Assembly (NCBI RefSeq): GCF_000090795.2
Contig: NW_003546383.1
Span: forward strand, 1,590 to 45,742
Reading direction: 5' to 3'
DNA length: 44,153 nucleotides
DNA from: Amphimedon queenslandica
Taxonomy: Eukaryota > Porifera > Demospongiae > Haplosclerida > Niphatidae
Positions 32,474 to 42,350 of the stretch are shown here, piece by piece (the first letter of the stretch is position 1; each line of letters begins with the position of its first letter). Made by a program: the position numbers and the translations under genes. Below the pieces are notes generated by a model. The model ran no database searches, had not been told where the DNA came from, and saw nothing but the letters and a program-made list of their open reading frames with translations.

Positions 32474-33983
32474 TCATTTTAGTCTTGGGATACAATGGAA
32501 GGACAAATTAACTAGAGCACAACATGCATGAACTATTTTGTCAATAACTATAACATTTGTATCACCACATGTGCTTGCCTCACAATACTGAACTGGCAAC
32601 ATATTCTGTAGAATAGTGTACTTTTGCTTTAGTATACCAATCACTCGTTCAACGTTCACACGCACAAAAGACAATTCCCTACTCCAGTCAACATCATATT
32701 TCTCTAATTGCTTTTACCTTGGTAAAAGGGGGCACTTTGATTTCGGCCATATACATACCTATGTGATCTTGGCAGGTAAACCCCCGATCAGCCAATATAA
32801 CGTCACCTATAAAAGTTAAATGGAAAAATACAGATGATTGCATAGCAGTTTCTGCTTCATCATTTATTTGCAATGAACTAATGTACCTGGTAGCAGATAG
32901 CTGACAAGGCTTGACTGCTCAACTAATGACAACTATCTCCTTGTCAGAAATTTGGCCACCTGCACATTTAGAAATATAGGAAATAGTACCCTGTGGAGTT
33001 CTACCAATCAAGAATTTTATCGTCAAATAGTGCTGATAATTACTCCAAACTTATGCTCTCGCCATCAAGTCACTTGGTTGTTCAACAAAATACTTCAGAG
33101 GAGTCAATGATAACAGCACACTTTTTATAAAATTTACGAAATGAAGTAGGCATGGTTAATCTTGAAAGGTGTCAATCAGGCCACTTAATAAGTGGTTTTT
33201 TTTAACATAAACTATGTCCAAAACATTATAAAAATGCTTTGACATTAATTTGGCCTTTACTGAGACTAAATCGAAAAGCAAGATCCTCTATGCCATAGCT
33301 AAAACGAACTCTCAAGAACATCATCAAGTTATTTAACTTAGACAGTTTAGGCCCAACTGGGAGATCAGACTCAACTAAGTCATACAGTGCTTTGAAAACA
33401 TCCCAGTCAAGAATACCTATAAATTGATGGTTACAATATCATGGCCGGGAATGAATTATACCTGTGATGCGCTTTAAAACAATTGGCACATTTTGCAAGA
33501 CATCAAAGTCTGATACTAAGAGTCTACCCTTGACTTCTTTGAGGCCTGCATCTGGATTGCTAAGTTGTTTCTTCAGTGCTTTGTTCTCTTGCCTTGCTTC
33601 AACCAGTTCTTCTAAAAGTTTGGTAATATGGCTTGAAGTCATGTCAGTTTGACAAGCAGAAGCACAACCATCATTATATGCTCACCTTCTCCTAGAAAGA
33701 TAAAAATGAATGACTCTTATAATAAACAATCAGATCTCAGCAACTGACCTATACTTATACAGGTATCATTTATGGAAGATGATGTCTCATGCTGCATCAC
33801 AACTTGCTCCATTCTATTAACATCATTAAGTTCATATCTCCTTTCACAACGGGCCTTAAGTCTTTCATGATGTTCATGAGCCTTAAAAATATCAGTGCAA
33901 TCAAGATCAAATCCTAGCTTTAGACTTGGAGCCCAGTCACGATCCAAATGATCTGATGATGGTGTGCCTAGTAATATCATCAT
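32474..33983 (-). pseudogene. IS5/Harbinger-like DDE_Tnp_4 transposase, broken
   Basis: From 33983 leftward: PSSDHLDRDWAPSLKLGFD, the tail that in relatives follows a THAP DNA-binding domain, and a charged stretch (HERLKARCERRYEL). A coiled-coil-like LLEELVEARQENKALKKQL follows in 33642-33439. The catalytic part reads [109 protein letters not shown] and SFVRVNVERVIGILKQKYTI. The likely DDE triad is all present: D in IIDS, D in LADRG, E in VERVIG. Frameshifts and stops at about 33200, 33080 and 32710 inactivate it. The first part of the THAP domain was not found. It converges on the YqaJ gene. Confidence 0.85.
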
Positions 33984-34250
33984 TGATCATGCTAAACCTA
34001 CGGCAGTTCTAACCTGATAAGAATTGGTCTGAGCAAACTCTGTCATGGTCACTGGGATACCAGTCTTTACAATTAATTCTAGATAGCCTCTTTGCTCGCC
34101 TACATCATATGGGGTGCGATTTGTGTCAATATTAAAAAACTGAAGATTTACTTTTACACCATGACATTTACCATTAAGCCTAGTAATATATAACAAATCA
34201 CCATTGATATTTACTAAATACTTCCAATTGCAATAAATCACCACTGACAT

Positions 34251-34427
34251 ATCTTCTAGTCTTCATAAATCATTACTAATATTTACTAAATTCCCTTTTA
34301 TAGTATGAAATCATTGCTGATTTGGTTAATTATGATTCATTTTTATAAATCAAATTTGATTTTGGCACTCAACAATAAAATTAATAACCACTCAAGGCCC
34401 GCCCATTTTACTTGGAACATGTAAGAT
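34251..34427. other. Short non-coding gap
   Basis: AT-rich with catatatttactaaat-type words repeated at 34210-34320. It may hold the missing terminus of the YqaJ/DDE element, but no inverted partner near 29.9-30.2 kb was seen. Confidence 0.35.
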
Positions 34428-34735
34428 GGCAGGAGAAGCGCAACTACCTCTGGATCTACCTCTAGACAATCTACCTCTACTGGAAGAAATGGTAATGCTG
34501 ACCTACAATCTACCTTGACTGATGCTATCAGTGCTGTCTTAATACCAGTAGTATGCCAGGCTCAGAGCAACGTTGGTAATGTGACTGGCAGCTCGTGGTT
34601 ACCACCACCTGATCTAGATCTTGGGCGAATATCTTCGTGGGGATCAGCTGCCACAAGGATGAGATCCTCAACCTCTACCAAGTGCTTTTAATCTGACTCT
34701 GATTATGACGACTTTGTAAATGATTTCGTGGAAAG
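34428..34735 (+). pseudogene. Serine/threonine-rich ORF remnant, possible retroelement N-terminus
   Basis: A plus-strand frame lacking a good start reads ATTSGSTSRQSTSTGRNGNA, then DLQSTLTDAISAVLIPVVCQ and SSWLPPPDLDLGRISSWG, and after one stop SDSDYDDFVNDFVER. An ATG in a shifted frame at 34431 (MAGEAQ) could be the original start. The ser/thr-rich lead and a helix of the ADLxxTLxDAIxAVLxPVV kind resemble N-termini of retroelement gag proteins. Low confidence on family. Confidence 0.35.
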
Positions 34736-34932
34736 ATAAAGGTATGGTGTGAGTGTTGTATTTCTTGTTCTTTTTAGGACGTGGGGAGTCTATGTCGGGA
34801 TCTTTCGGGAGATTCTCTTCAATACTTTTCACAAAAGATCTCTTCTTCAAAAAACAATGACTCAACTGAGCATGTTCACAAAATTATTAATAATGAATAA
34901 TAAATTAATTGCATAATTAACTCTCTCACACA

Positions 34933-34942
34933 CTCCCCCCTT
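34933..34942 (-). promoter_or_regulatory. BEL polypurine tract and 3' LTR start
   Basis: The minus strand reads aaggggggag followed at 34932 by TGTGTGAGAGAG, a purine run then TG, as expected at the junction of internal region and 3' LTR. It follows the BEL C-terminus by about 160 bp. The LTR's other end is not defined. Confidence 0.65.
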
Positions 34943-35333
34943 GGCTAGTACCCACTAGTCAACCATCATACTATAATTACACAAACTACTAAGAAATAAT
35001 AAGATACAAACAGCAATAATAATTGATAAGCACCATACATACACGTACAAATACATACACGTCCAGTTGTCCATAGATAAAGTTACTTTATAAGAGTGAT
35101 TGAATCTTGATCTTGTCACGAGCCGACGCAGCTGCAGACCATTTGGATCTCCTTGGTGGTGGGTCTTCTGGCACTGTAGATCTAGCTGTAGGTCCCTCCT
35201 TTTCAGAAAGTGATTTACGGACATCACCTAAGTCGTCAGTCTCCTCTGGTGATAAATTAGAATTAGATTCCTCCAGTGGTGACTGCGTAGGCGGATCTCT
35301 TTTCACTTCAATAGGATATAATTTCTTAATTGG

Positions 35334-35932
35334 AAGTGTCTAGAGCTCCAGTAACTGGACACGGTATGCAGTGCTAGAGCTCCGGTAATAGTGGCTTCGC
35401 CCCTATATATATACTGGGGCTATACGCCCCAGTATTAATAATACACTGCTTTATTATAGAAACCAAGTATAAATACAACAACCAGCGTTGATGATGCAGC
35501 AGGGTTGTGGTAGTGCAGTGGAGAGGCTGGTGTGGATTGCACGGATGTGGTCAGCAGTTTGAATCTGGTCAGGACTACTGAGTGAAACTATGCTGCAGTT
35601 TTTGATTTAAAAAAAAACTTTTTATGCAATGTTTTCTTTTTTTGGCTTATTTTAGGTCAAGAAATAAACACCTTCTCATACATCTTAGCCTCCAGGGTCG
35701 TAGGGTTGGGATTGGGGTTTAGTGTTTAGTTTTTAGAGCACCCTCTCGTACATCTTAGCCTCTGGGACAGTAGGGTTTTGGGATTAAGGTTTAGTGTTTC
35801 TTGATAAAAAGACGAAGTTCCACTTTACACTATTGCGCATGTGCACAAGCTGTTTTACGGAGAAAAACGGACTGCCGGAGCTTTAGAAATTGCAAACTAC
35901 GTCCGGTTACCGGAGCTGTAGACACAGCCTTT
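35334..35932. mobile_element. hAT-like non-autonomous element with tRNA-type boxes, copy B
   Basis: This is the same element as 15574-16679 without the nested MITE. Terminal inverted repeats (gtgtctagagctcc at 35336 and the inverse gtgtctacagctccgg at the right), inner repeats (gctagagctccgg / ccggagctttag), hairpins (ggcttcgccc; ctggggc...gccccag), Pol III boxes (35511-35566) and two direct repeats of about 70 bp (35663-35815) are in the same order. TTAATTGG flanks it on both sides (35326-35333 and 35933-35940). Removing the element and one copy joins the BEL frame ...NRPIK to KLYPIE..., proving the boundaries. 599 bp, no ORF of its own. Confidence 0.9.
35511..35566 (+). promoter_or_regulatory. 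tRNA-like Pol III A and B boxes, copy B
   Basis: TAGTGCAGTGG at 35511-35521 is a full A-box match. AGTTTGAATCT at 35556-35566 aligns with the B box of copy A but has three transitions, including loss of the CpG, so this copy is probably transcriptionally weak. Spacing is 34 bp, as in copy A. Confidence 0.65.
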
Positions 35933-37174
35933 TTAATTGGCCTGTTAAGAAGTTTAGTGTTCTTCCGACCAGTATACACTCTTTCTACTGCTGCCCTGAT
36001 CTCACCATCTCTACCAGGAGTCACTTCTTCAACTTGTCCTGTGTTCCAAAATCCTCTACGTTTATCTTCACTGTGTACCACAACTACATCTATATGTATC
36101 TGCTCTCTCATTGGTGACTGTCGAAATGTCATTTTATGTGTCTCACGGAGTTCTAAGAGATATTCCCTCTTCCAAGAGATCCAAAATTGACTAATGATTC
36201 GACTGAGAAAGGACATTCTCCTTGACAGCAATTGTGGAGTTCTTCCTCCTCATCACAGCAAAGATCTTGCTCAGAAAGACTAATAAGTCTGCGACCGATT
36301 AACAGATGAGATGGTGCGATTGGTTCCTCTAAATCATCCTGGGTGATATAGGACAGAGGTCGGGAGTTGATAATCATTACAACGTCAGTAATTACTGTGA
36401 GCAGTTCCTCATGTGTGAGCCGTGATCTTCCAACGATCTTCTTATGACACCTCTTAACTGAGCAAATTAACCTTCCAAAAACTCCACCCCACCAAGGCAA
36501 TTTCTCAATATTGAAGCTCCATTGGATTTTATACTCAGCTAAGTAGTAACTGGAATCTTTGTGTTCCACGATTTCTCGGAGTAATTGAGCGGCTCTCTTG
36601 AATGTCTTTGCATTATCTGATAAAACTCTCCAAGGTAGACCTCTCTGGGCAATAAATCTTTTAAATGACCTACAGAAAAACTCAAGACATGTAATACATC
36701 TAAATGAATTGCCCTAGTAACACAACATGTATAAAGGCACAACCATACTTTTCAACCCACTTCATACTCACTATTCTTAACAAATAAGGGTCCATCAAAA
36801 TCTATGCCAGTATAAGAAAATGGTGGCTGCTCCGTTACCCTGAGAGGGGGTAATGGAGGCATCCGTGGGACAGCATAAGCATGTCCTTTTAACTTTTGAC
36901 ATAATACACATGTGTATTAATGTCGTGACAAGAGCTCTTGCTCTGAGTACCCAATATTGAGTTCGTAGCCAATTTAGTGTTTCCTTCACTCCATTATGAA
37001 AAACTCTACTATGTGCCCTAAGCACAGAAAAATGATTTTTCCCAGGCAGAATAATTGGATGTTTTGTGTGATATGGAAGATCAGCGTTAGACAATCTCCC
37101 GCCACAATGCCAAACTCTATCTTTATAAACAAACAACTGCAGCTGAGCACTCCATTGCTTAAAACTTTTATCAG

Positions 37175-38842
37175 CTACCAGCTGCTTCTGTGTCTCCTTC
37201 TGATCAGAATTATTACCTTGCAAGCATACAACAGCAGCATAAGCTTTGACTGAAGAATCACAAAACCCAACAAGTCTACATTTTCTACTAGTATCGATCT
37301 CATTGAAATAGCACCTACGTATTGTAACTGGCTCACTGTTATGAATACTAGATATAAGCTCAGTCTAACAATCCAAAAAATGACCACTTATATCTTCATC
37401 CCATCCCACTTTCACGCAATGCAATCCTTGTAAAAGAGATTTGAAACATATAATAACAGGAGATACAAACCCAATTGGATCATAAATCTTGCTAACAATA
37501 CTCAATATGTGTCACTTAGTGGCATTATGCATATTAGCTCCATCAGCAATACTTCGCAAATCAATCAAAATTTCATTATTTTTTATCATCCAACTAACAC
37601 CCAATACCTTGTGAGACTCCCCCCATCTTCAGGGTTCATACCAGAGCATATATACTTTCTTAGGTTAAATCCTCCAGTGGCTGGCATATAATGAAAACAT
37701 TGAAAGGTTTTAAACGACTCTTCCTTGCTGCTAGTACCACTAATCACATCATCTACATAGATGGAGTGCAATAACTTGTCTGTTGAAATAGGATTATCCT
37801 CCTTAAAACCTTTAATGTGGTAGCGCAAAGTTGCATTCAATGAAAAGGGGCTGGCTGTGACACCAAAAGTCACCCTCTTGAATGGCAATACGTTTTGGCT
37901 CAAAGGATTTTAAAAGAGTCAGTGACCCACAAAAAATGCAAAACATCTCTATCTCTAACATGAACCTGAACCATCAAAAAGGCCTTTTCTGCATCAGCAA
38001 TAAAACTATTATGGCATCTAAATTAAATTAAAATCTCCAAAATCATTTGATTAAATTTAGAGCCTACGTAAAGTCATTAAGATACGGCCCACTTGATTTC
38101 GCTGAAGCATCAGACAGCACGTAATTTTGTTGTTTGTTTGTCTCTTTTAACCACAGCATGATGTGGCAAATAATGAACACGTTCACCCTCCACCAAGTCT
38201 GGATCTTCCACTACTTTTATGATAATTATCATTCTCGATCTGATCCTTGATAGACTTATCATATTCTTGTAACAAATCAGGGTCCTGCTCATTCTTCTCA
38301 ACAAGCCTTTCAGTCGGCTGAGGCTCAAATTATAGTTGTCTGGGAGTAAAGTAACATGATCGCACCAGGACAGTACAACTTCATATTGCTTTCCATCAAA
38401 TTTAATATGATATTTGAATTGATCATATAGAGTTAGTTCTTGATTTGATTTTCCCAATAACTCTAACTCCCAAAAAACTTCTAAGTTGTTCATCTAAACA
38501 AAGCTTGTCCTCAATAGCTCTCACACCAGTAAGAAATGTGTGTGTTACACCTGGAGTATGATCAGACATCATTGGCCCTGATAAAATCCAACCAATTTTG
38601 GAATAAATAGCAGTGGGACCACTAGGGCCTTTAATAGTTTCACCCGTTATGATGTCCCAGTAATGATCCAATCCGATTAATATATCAAATTTCATCAATT
38701 CCTCTTCATGTGCTGGCTCAGCGAATTTAATGTTGTGTAAATGCTGATACTGCTGAGCTTTCTCATTTGACAACTGACAAATTACAGGCTCACAAATAAT
38801 TGAAGTACTCAAAAGTGACAACAATTCTTCTCTGCTTGCCAA
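37175..38842 (-). pseudogene. BEL protease-RT linker, reverse transcriptase and RNase H
   Basis: Frame 38842-38423 reads FDILIGLDHYWDIITGE, GPTAIYSKIGWILSGP and DEQLRSFL, the BEL-specific linker. Frame 38493-38110 gives LEVFWELELLG, HIKFDGKQYEVVLSW, LPDNYNLSLSRLKGLLRRM and HYLPHHAVVKRD, the RT fingers. Frame 37903-37586 gives FKRVTFGVTASPFSLNATL and the catalytic SIYVDDVISG, intact, then PATGGFNLRKYICSG. RNase H remnants near 37280 give LLGFVILQSKLMLLLYAC, with the expected D-A-S lost to frameshift. Gaps between frames at 38110-37904 and 37586-37387 carry stops. This would reverse-transcribe the element. Confidence 0.85.
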
Positions 38843-38855
38843 TTCTAATATGGCC

Positions 38856-39050
38856 TTAACTATATTGCATACCTGTTTTCTGGCAGCAAAAGTAGAGATA
38901 AAGAGTTCCCTTTGCCCGATAGAACTGTCTTAATCTCTCACTTGCCCATTTTATGATGTAAGATCTTTGGCTCCCATTATCAAAAATGATATTAAGATTC
39001 ATATGCTTTATCTTGTCAGGACTATAGACTAAGGCTTGAGCTGTTTGCAA
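38856..39050 (-). pseudogene. BEL aspartic protease
   Basis: Frame 39050-38856 reads LNIIFDNGSQRSYI, the BEL/Pao protease active site, which is usually D-S-G-S-Q-R-S-Y-I; the catalytic aspartate is kept while S is N. The frame then drifts (RAKGTLYLYF). It sits between gag knuckles and the RT linker. Confidence 0.8.
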
Positions 39051-39140
39051 AAGAATAGATCCTTTATCATCTGCTAAAAGTGATTCTGACTTAAAGGGAG
39101 CAGCAGATGGATCAAGGGGAACAGAAGTAGTAGAGGCTGG

Positions 39141-39683
39141 TTACTGTTCTTTAGTTGCCTTAAAACAAATACTACTATGATGCTGGCCATTACACTGTCC
39201 ACACTGGCCGCTGGACTTGCAGGTCCTACTGAGATGGCCTTGCTTCAAGCAAATAAAGCATTGGCCTGTATCTCTCAATGCTTGCCTTCGTTCTTCTGGT
39301 TTACAGATCTTGGAGCACATGTCAGCAGCATGTTGCCCCATACAATAACAACAACTACTTCTGCAAGTATGACTTGGCATAGCAGTGGTAGTGGGTGGAC
39401 CAGGAGGGCGCTTAGCACCATTCTCTCTATGTCTCCCGTCCTCACTTCTTTTATAAAATTCCCTATTCTTAGGGTCACTATTGCCAGTCTTATCAACTGT
39501 GCGTTCTCTCGCACTGAGTTCCTCACCCAACTCTTTCATTATAACTGTACAGTGAAAACAGGGAAACTTGGTATTGTGTATTCGACATGGGAGCTAGATG
39601 AAAACACCACAATTCTCAAATGTGTGTCATCTTTTTCTCCACATAAATCACAAGAAATCTCACAAGTAGCTGCAGTCGCCATT
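39141..39683 (-). pseudogene. BEL gag with zinc knuckles
   Basis: An ATG at 39683 opens MATAATCEISCDLCGEKDDT in one frame (stop near 39539). The next frame, 39539-39141, has KELGEELSARERTVDKTGN and then cysteine motifs CCYCMGQHAADMC, CFICLKQGHLSRTC and CGQCNGQHHSSIC, the last two being typical C-x2-C-x4-H-x4-C knuckles of BEL gag. The usual capsid domain between is absent, so an internal deletion of gag is likely. The knuckles would bind element RNA. Confidence 0.8.
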
Positions 39684-39750
39684 TTAAAAGGTAGAGGTAG
39701 ATAGAGCAGGTAGAGGAAGTATGACGATTGATGACGCGTGCGCAACCTCC

Positions 39751-39885
39751 TCTGCTGCTATCCTAACATTGCAAACTGCTGCCCACGCAGTTAATTATTA
39801 ATTATTAACCCTCTGCATGAAAGAGCTAATGTTTCATGCTTGACCCACACTGAGAAAGGAACAAACAACTGTTTGTTGCTTTCTC
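39751..39885. other. Flank between BEL element and tandem array
   Basis: Should contain the BEL 5' LTR if present, but I see no segment matching the LTR start at 34932. taattattaattatt simple sequence at 39790-39808. Confidence 0.35.
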
Positions 39886-40510
39886 AGTTTCTTAGTATGG
39901 TGTATACCACAAGTGACTAATCAGAATGAGTTGTTATCATTTAAGGCTGGCTTTAAACTAATTTCTTGTGTACAATTTACTTCTCACAATTTGTTTCTTC
40001 TTTTTTCAGTTTCATGGTGTAGTCTGTACTAAGTTCTTATCATTTCAGGTGGTTTATTGAAATGATATTTTATGAACCACTCACTTCGTATTTGTTTCTT
40101 TTTTCAGCTTCATAGTATAGTTGAAAGTGCCAAAAGCAAAATCAGATGGAGTTCTTCAGATTTAAGGTTAGTTTTTTAAATTATTGTTTTTTTATTATTC
40201 AATTCAGACTGAGTGCTCATCATTTTATGTTGGTTTTATTATGTTTGACGTACTACTTCTTTTTTACTATTTCTTCAAGTATAGTTTATACCAAAAGTGA
40301 CTGATCAGATTCAGGTCTTATCATTTGAGTTTAGTTTTAAAATGATATTTTTCTTCTTCTTCATTTGTGTCTTCTTGTCTCAGTTTCATAATATAGTGAA
40401 ATATGCCAGGAGTGACTGGTCTCACTGAGTTTTCATCATTGCAGATTGGTTTTGAAATGTTTCATGTTCAACTCACTTCACATTTGTCTTTCTTTATATT
40501 CTTCAAAGGC
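39886..40510. repeat. Degenerate tandem array, unit about 100-130 bp
   Basis: Five or so units each begin near cagtttcatagtatagt, pass through a ccaaaagtgactgatcag-like block, a gttcttatcattt block and a ggttggttttaaaatgatat block, and end in a pyrimidine-rich ttgtttcttctttttt. Starts are near 39887, 40007, 40106, about 40275 and 40382. Units differ by substitutions and indels. No ORF. The pyrimidine-plus-CAG unit ends look like splice acceptors, but no exon follows. Confidence 0.7.
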
Positions 40511-40689
40511 TTTCATTTAAAGTCAGTTAATGATAAGAGCTGGGCCACTTCTTCACATTTGCATTGTTTATCCTCGTAGTCAGTTGTGTTCATTTCAGTG
40601 CTTGAGTGGCTAAGTTTTGGTTCTTTGATGTGAAATTTTGTTTGACAACTCTCTTTGTTGTATAATTGTCATGCTGAAGACTTGTCACG

Positions 40690-41960
40690 CTAAAATATTT
40701 GGGCATGGTTTGGGCCGCTGGGTGTCTTAAGAGGGAGCAAGTTCCACTTTGGCAGCATCTGGTCGCGGCCGTCCATGTTGTGTTGTGCTTTTTAGCAGAG
40801 CTGATTTGTCTCCTGTTTCTGCACCAGTAGTGCATGATCCTGACCCATCTTTAATGGCTCTTTCTGGGTTTTTGGCACTTACCCGCTGGAAGGCAGTTAG
40901 CTGCTGCCTCCCCAGCTGGTAACCAGGACCAATTAGGTCCCCCATTGGTGCCCTCCTGCTGATCCACCATTGAGCTTTACAGCTGGTGTTGTTGGTAAGT
41001 TAATCGCTTTGGATATTTATTGCCTGGGATATTGGATTTATATTATTTTTGTGACCCGATATGATAAGACTATGCTAAATGCTCCAAAATTAAAAATTGA
41101 GATTTATGCTTTTTTTATTGAGCATAGTTCTCCTTCAATTTGGTCTTTGTTTTTTGTCATTTAACACATTTAGTGCTGAGTTATAATTTTTTTACAAAAG
41201 AAAGTTGTTATTGAGTTACTTATCCACGGGCCTCCCACAGATCCTGGTCTTTCCTTGTCTCTGTTGGCTGAGCCTATCCCAGCAAGGCTACACCACAAGA
41301 TCCAGAGTGGCCAATTTGTTAAAATAAGAAAGCTGCAGGGTGATAAAATTGCACTAACGCAGCACTTTCAGTCCTAAAATGGCTACTTTCCAATGGTTCA
41401 ACACACCCTTGGCTTTGTGTGGTATCTACTCTTTTCTCATTGATTTATATTTTTTTAACTATCTGGCTGTGTTAGTCCAGAACCAGTTCATTCGGGATCA
41501 CCTTGTGTATGCTATACATCTCTAGTTTGGGTATCACAGCATCGTGGCTGGTTAGATTATGACCAGCTGTTTCAGCAGCAGGTGGCCCTCTATCCCTTTT
41601 CTTCTTAAGCACCTTGTGCCCTATCTTCGTGACTTTTACCATTCCGAGCCAACGTGCATGGAGTGGTACTTGTGGCTCAGTTTGTCAGGGCTGTGACCAT
41701 TCATCTGCTGAGTGTTATTTGATGGCCCTTAAGCCTCCCACTTAGCAGAGTCCTAGCCTTGTTTCTGAGGTCCTCCAGGTTTGTCTCACCTGGAATGAGA
41801 GTAGATATGCCTTTCCACCTTGTCGGTGCATTTACCTGCAGACATGTGCCACTTATTGCAGTCCCTCACATCCAGTGAGGGTTTATAGTGAGACCACTGC
41901 CACTTCTAGGTTCCGTACATCCAGGAGTGGGCAAGTTTCACCTCCCCCATTAGCCCCACC
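40690..41960 (+). pseudogene. Second DIRS-type gag (plus strand)
   Basis: From about 40735 in plus frames: RADLSPVSAPVVHDPDPSLM, ALSGFLALTRWKAVS and later PPLSFTAGVVG; a GTAAGTTA donor-like site at 40994 may start an intron to about 41200. Then GPPTDPGLSLSLLAEPIPAR, LHHKIQSGQFVKIRKLQGDK (the L-x-x-K-I-Q-S-G-x-F-V motif of DIRS/Ngaro gag), GWLDYDQLFQQQVALYP, QRAWSGTCGSVCQGCDHSSA and CLTWNESRYAFPPCRCI, ending with a cysteine-rich YLQTCATYCSPSHP. The cysteine clusters match the C-terminal zinc-binding part of these gags. Many stops and frameshifts. No RT is found downstream, so only gag is left. It is on the opposite strand to, and distinct from, the element at 22-27 kb. Confidence 0.65.
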
Positions 41961-42350
41961 TGCATTTCATTGACTTTGATCTTGCTTTGGCTGCATATGT
42001 TAGGTCTTTGGAGTCATTTGCATTTATTTTGTCTATTATGATTATTTGATGTTTATTGTGATTGCCTGTTGTTTTGGGGTGTGTTGCTATTTTAATTTTG
42101 GGGAGATCATATGAGTTATTTTAATACATATTTGTTGTGATTGTCATCCTGGTCTCCTATGTTAGGCCCATGACTGAGGAAGTGTACCTTGGCACTCATG
42201 GCTTTGGTGTGTGGTCGTTATATTTATTTGTAGGACCTTGATGACTTGTCCCCTGAGGCATGCCTTCAGTCAGTGATTGCAATTGGTTGCCTATTGTCAG
42301 TGGTCTCTCCTATTAATATCACAAGGCTGTCTTCACCTTTGTCTTCCTGC
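41961..42350. other. Non-coding stretch
   Basis: Follows the gag remnant. It contains ordinary AT/GT-rich sequence with no RT block in any frame and no terminal repeat that I can see. Confidence 0.4.

Larger units (their letters stand above)
30190..34250. mobile_element. Putative two-gene DNA transposon (YqaJ nuclease plus DDE transposase)
   Basis: A plus-strand SWIM/YqaJ/PHD gene (30190-32391) and a minus-strand DDE_Tnp_4 gene (32474-33983) converge with 82 bp between their stops. Elements of the ISL2EU type are known to me to pair an IS5-related transposase with a YqaJ nuclease, and this pair fits that plan. I found no terminal inverted repeat, so the limits given are those of the coding remnants. 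Confidence 0.55.
35090..37223 (-). pseudogene. BEL integrase and C-terminus, split by an insertion
   Basis: From 37223: zinc-binding region DRVWHCGGRLSNADLPY, PIILPGKNHFSVL and HNGVKETLNWLRTQYWVLRA. The core: LYTCCVTRAIHLDVLH (36742), DNAKTFKRAAQLLREIVEH in another frame (about 36630-36560), then SFNIEKLPWWGGVFGRLICS, INSRPLSYI and PSHLLIGRRL (36569-36153). In relatives the third catalytic residue is E in W-W-G-G-x-F-E-R; here it is G. The 36231-35941 frame ends LLNRPIK, and the protein resumes after copy B with KKLYPIEVKRDPP and an acidic/basic tail ending RRSKWSAAASARDKIK. Integrase would insert cDNA; several frameshifts and the E to G change make it dead. Confidence 0.88.
34880..39750 (-). 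mobile_element. BEL/Pao LTR retrotransposon, interrupted
   Basis: Minus-strand order: zinc-knuckle gag (39683-39141), protease (about 39050), connector and RT (38842-37500), RNase H (about 37390-37170), integrase (37223-35941 and, after the inserted element, 35333-35090), then polypurine tract and LTR start at 34932. Protease, RT, RH and integrase order and sequences are of the BEL/Pao type. A TIR element (copy B, 35334-35932) splits the C-terminal coding part. A 5' LTR was not identified beside 39750 and gag is short, so the 5' part is truncated. Confidence 0.88.

Noticed and set aside
35830-36231. Minus-strand ORF read as one protein
   Set aside because: Its right part is BEL coding sequence and its left part (from 35932) is the inserted copy B element, so the fusion is accidental.
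39886-40510. CRISPR-like repeat array
   Set aside because: Units are imperfect, about 100-130 bp without distinct spacers, and the context is eukaryotic.
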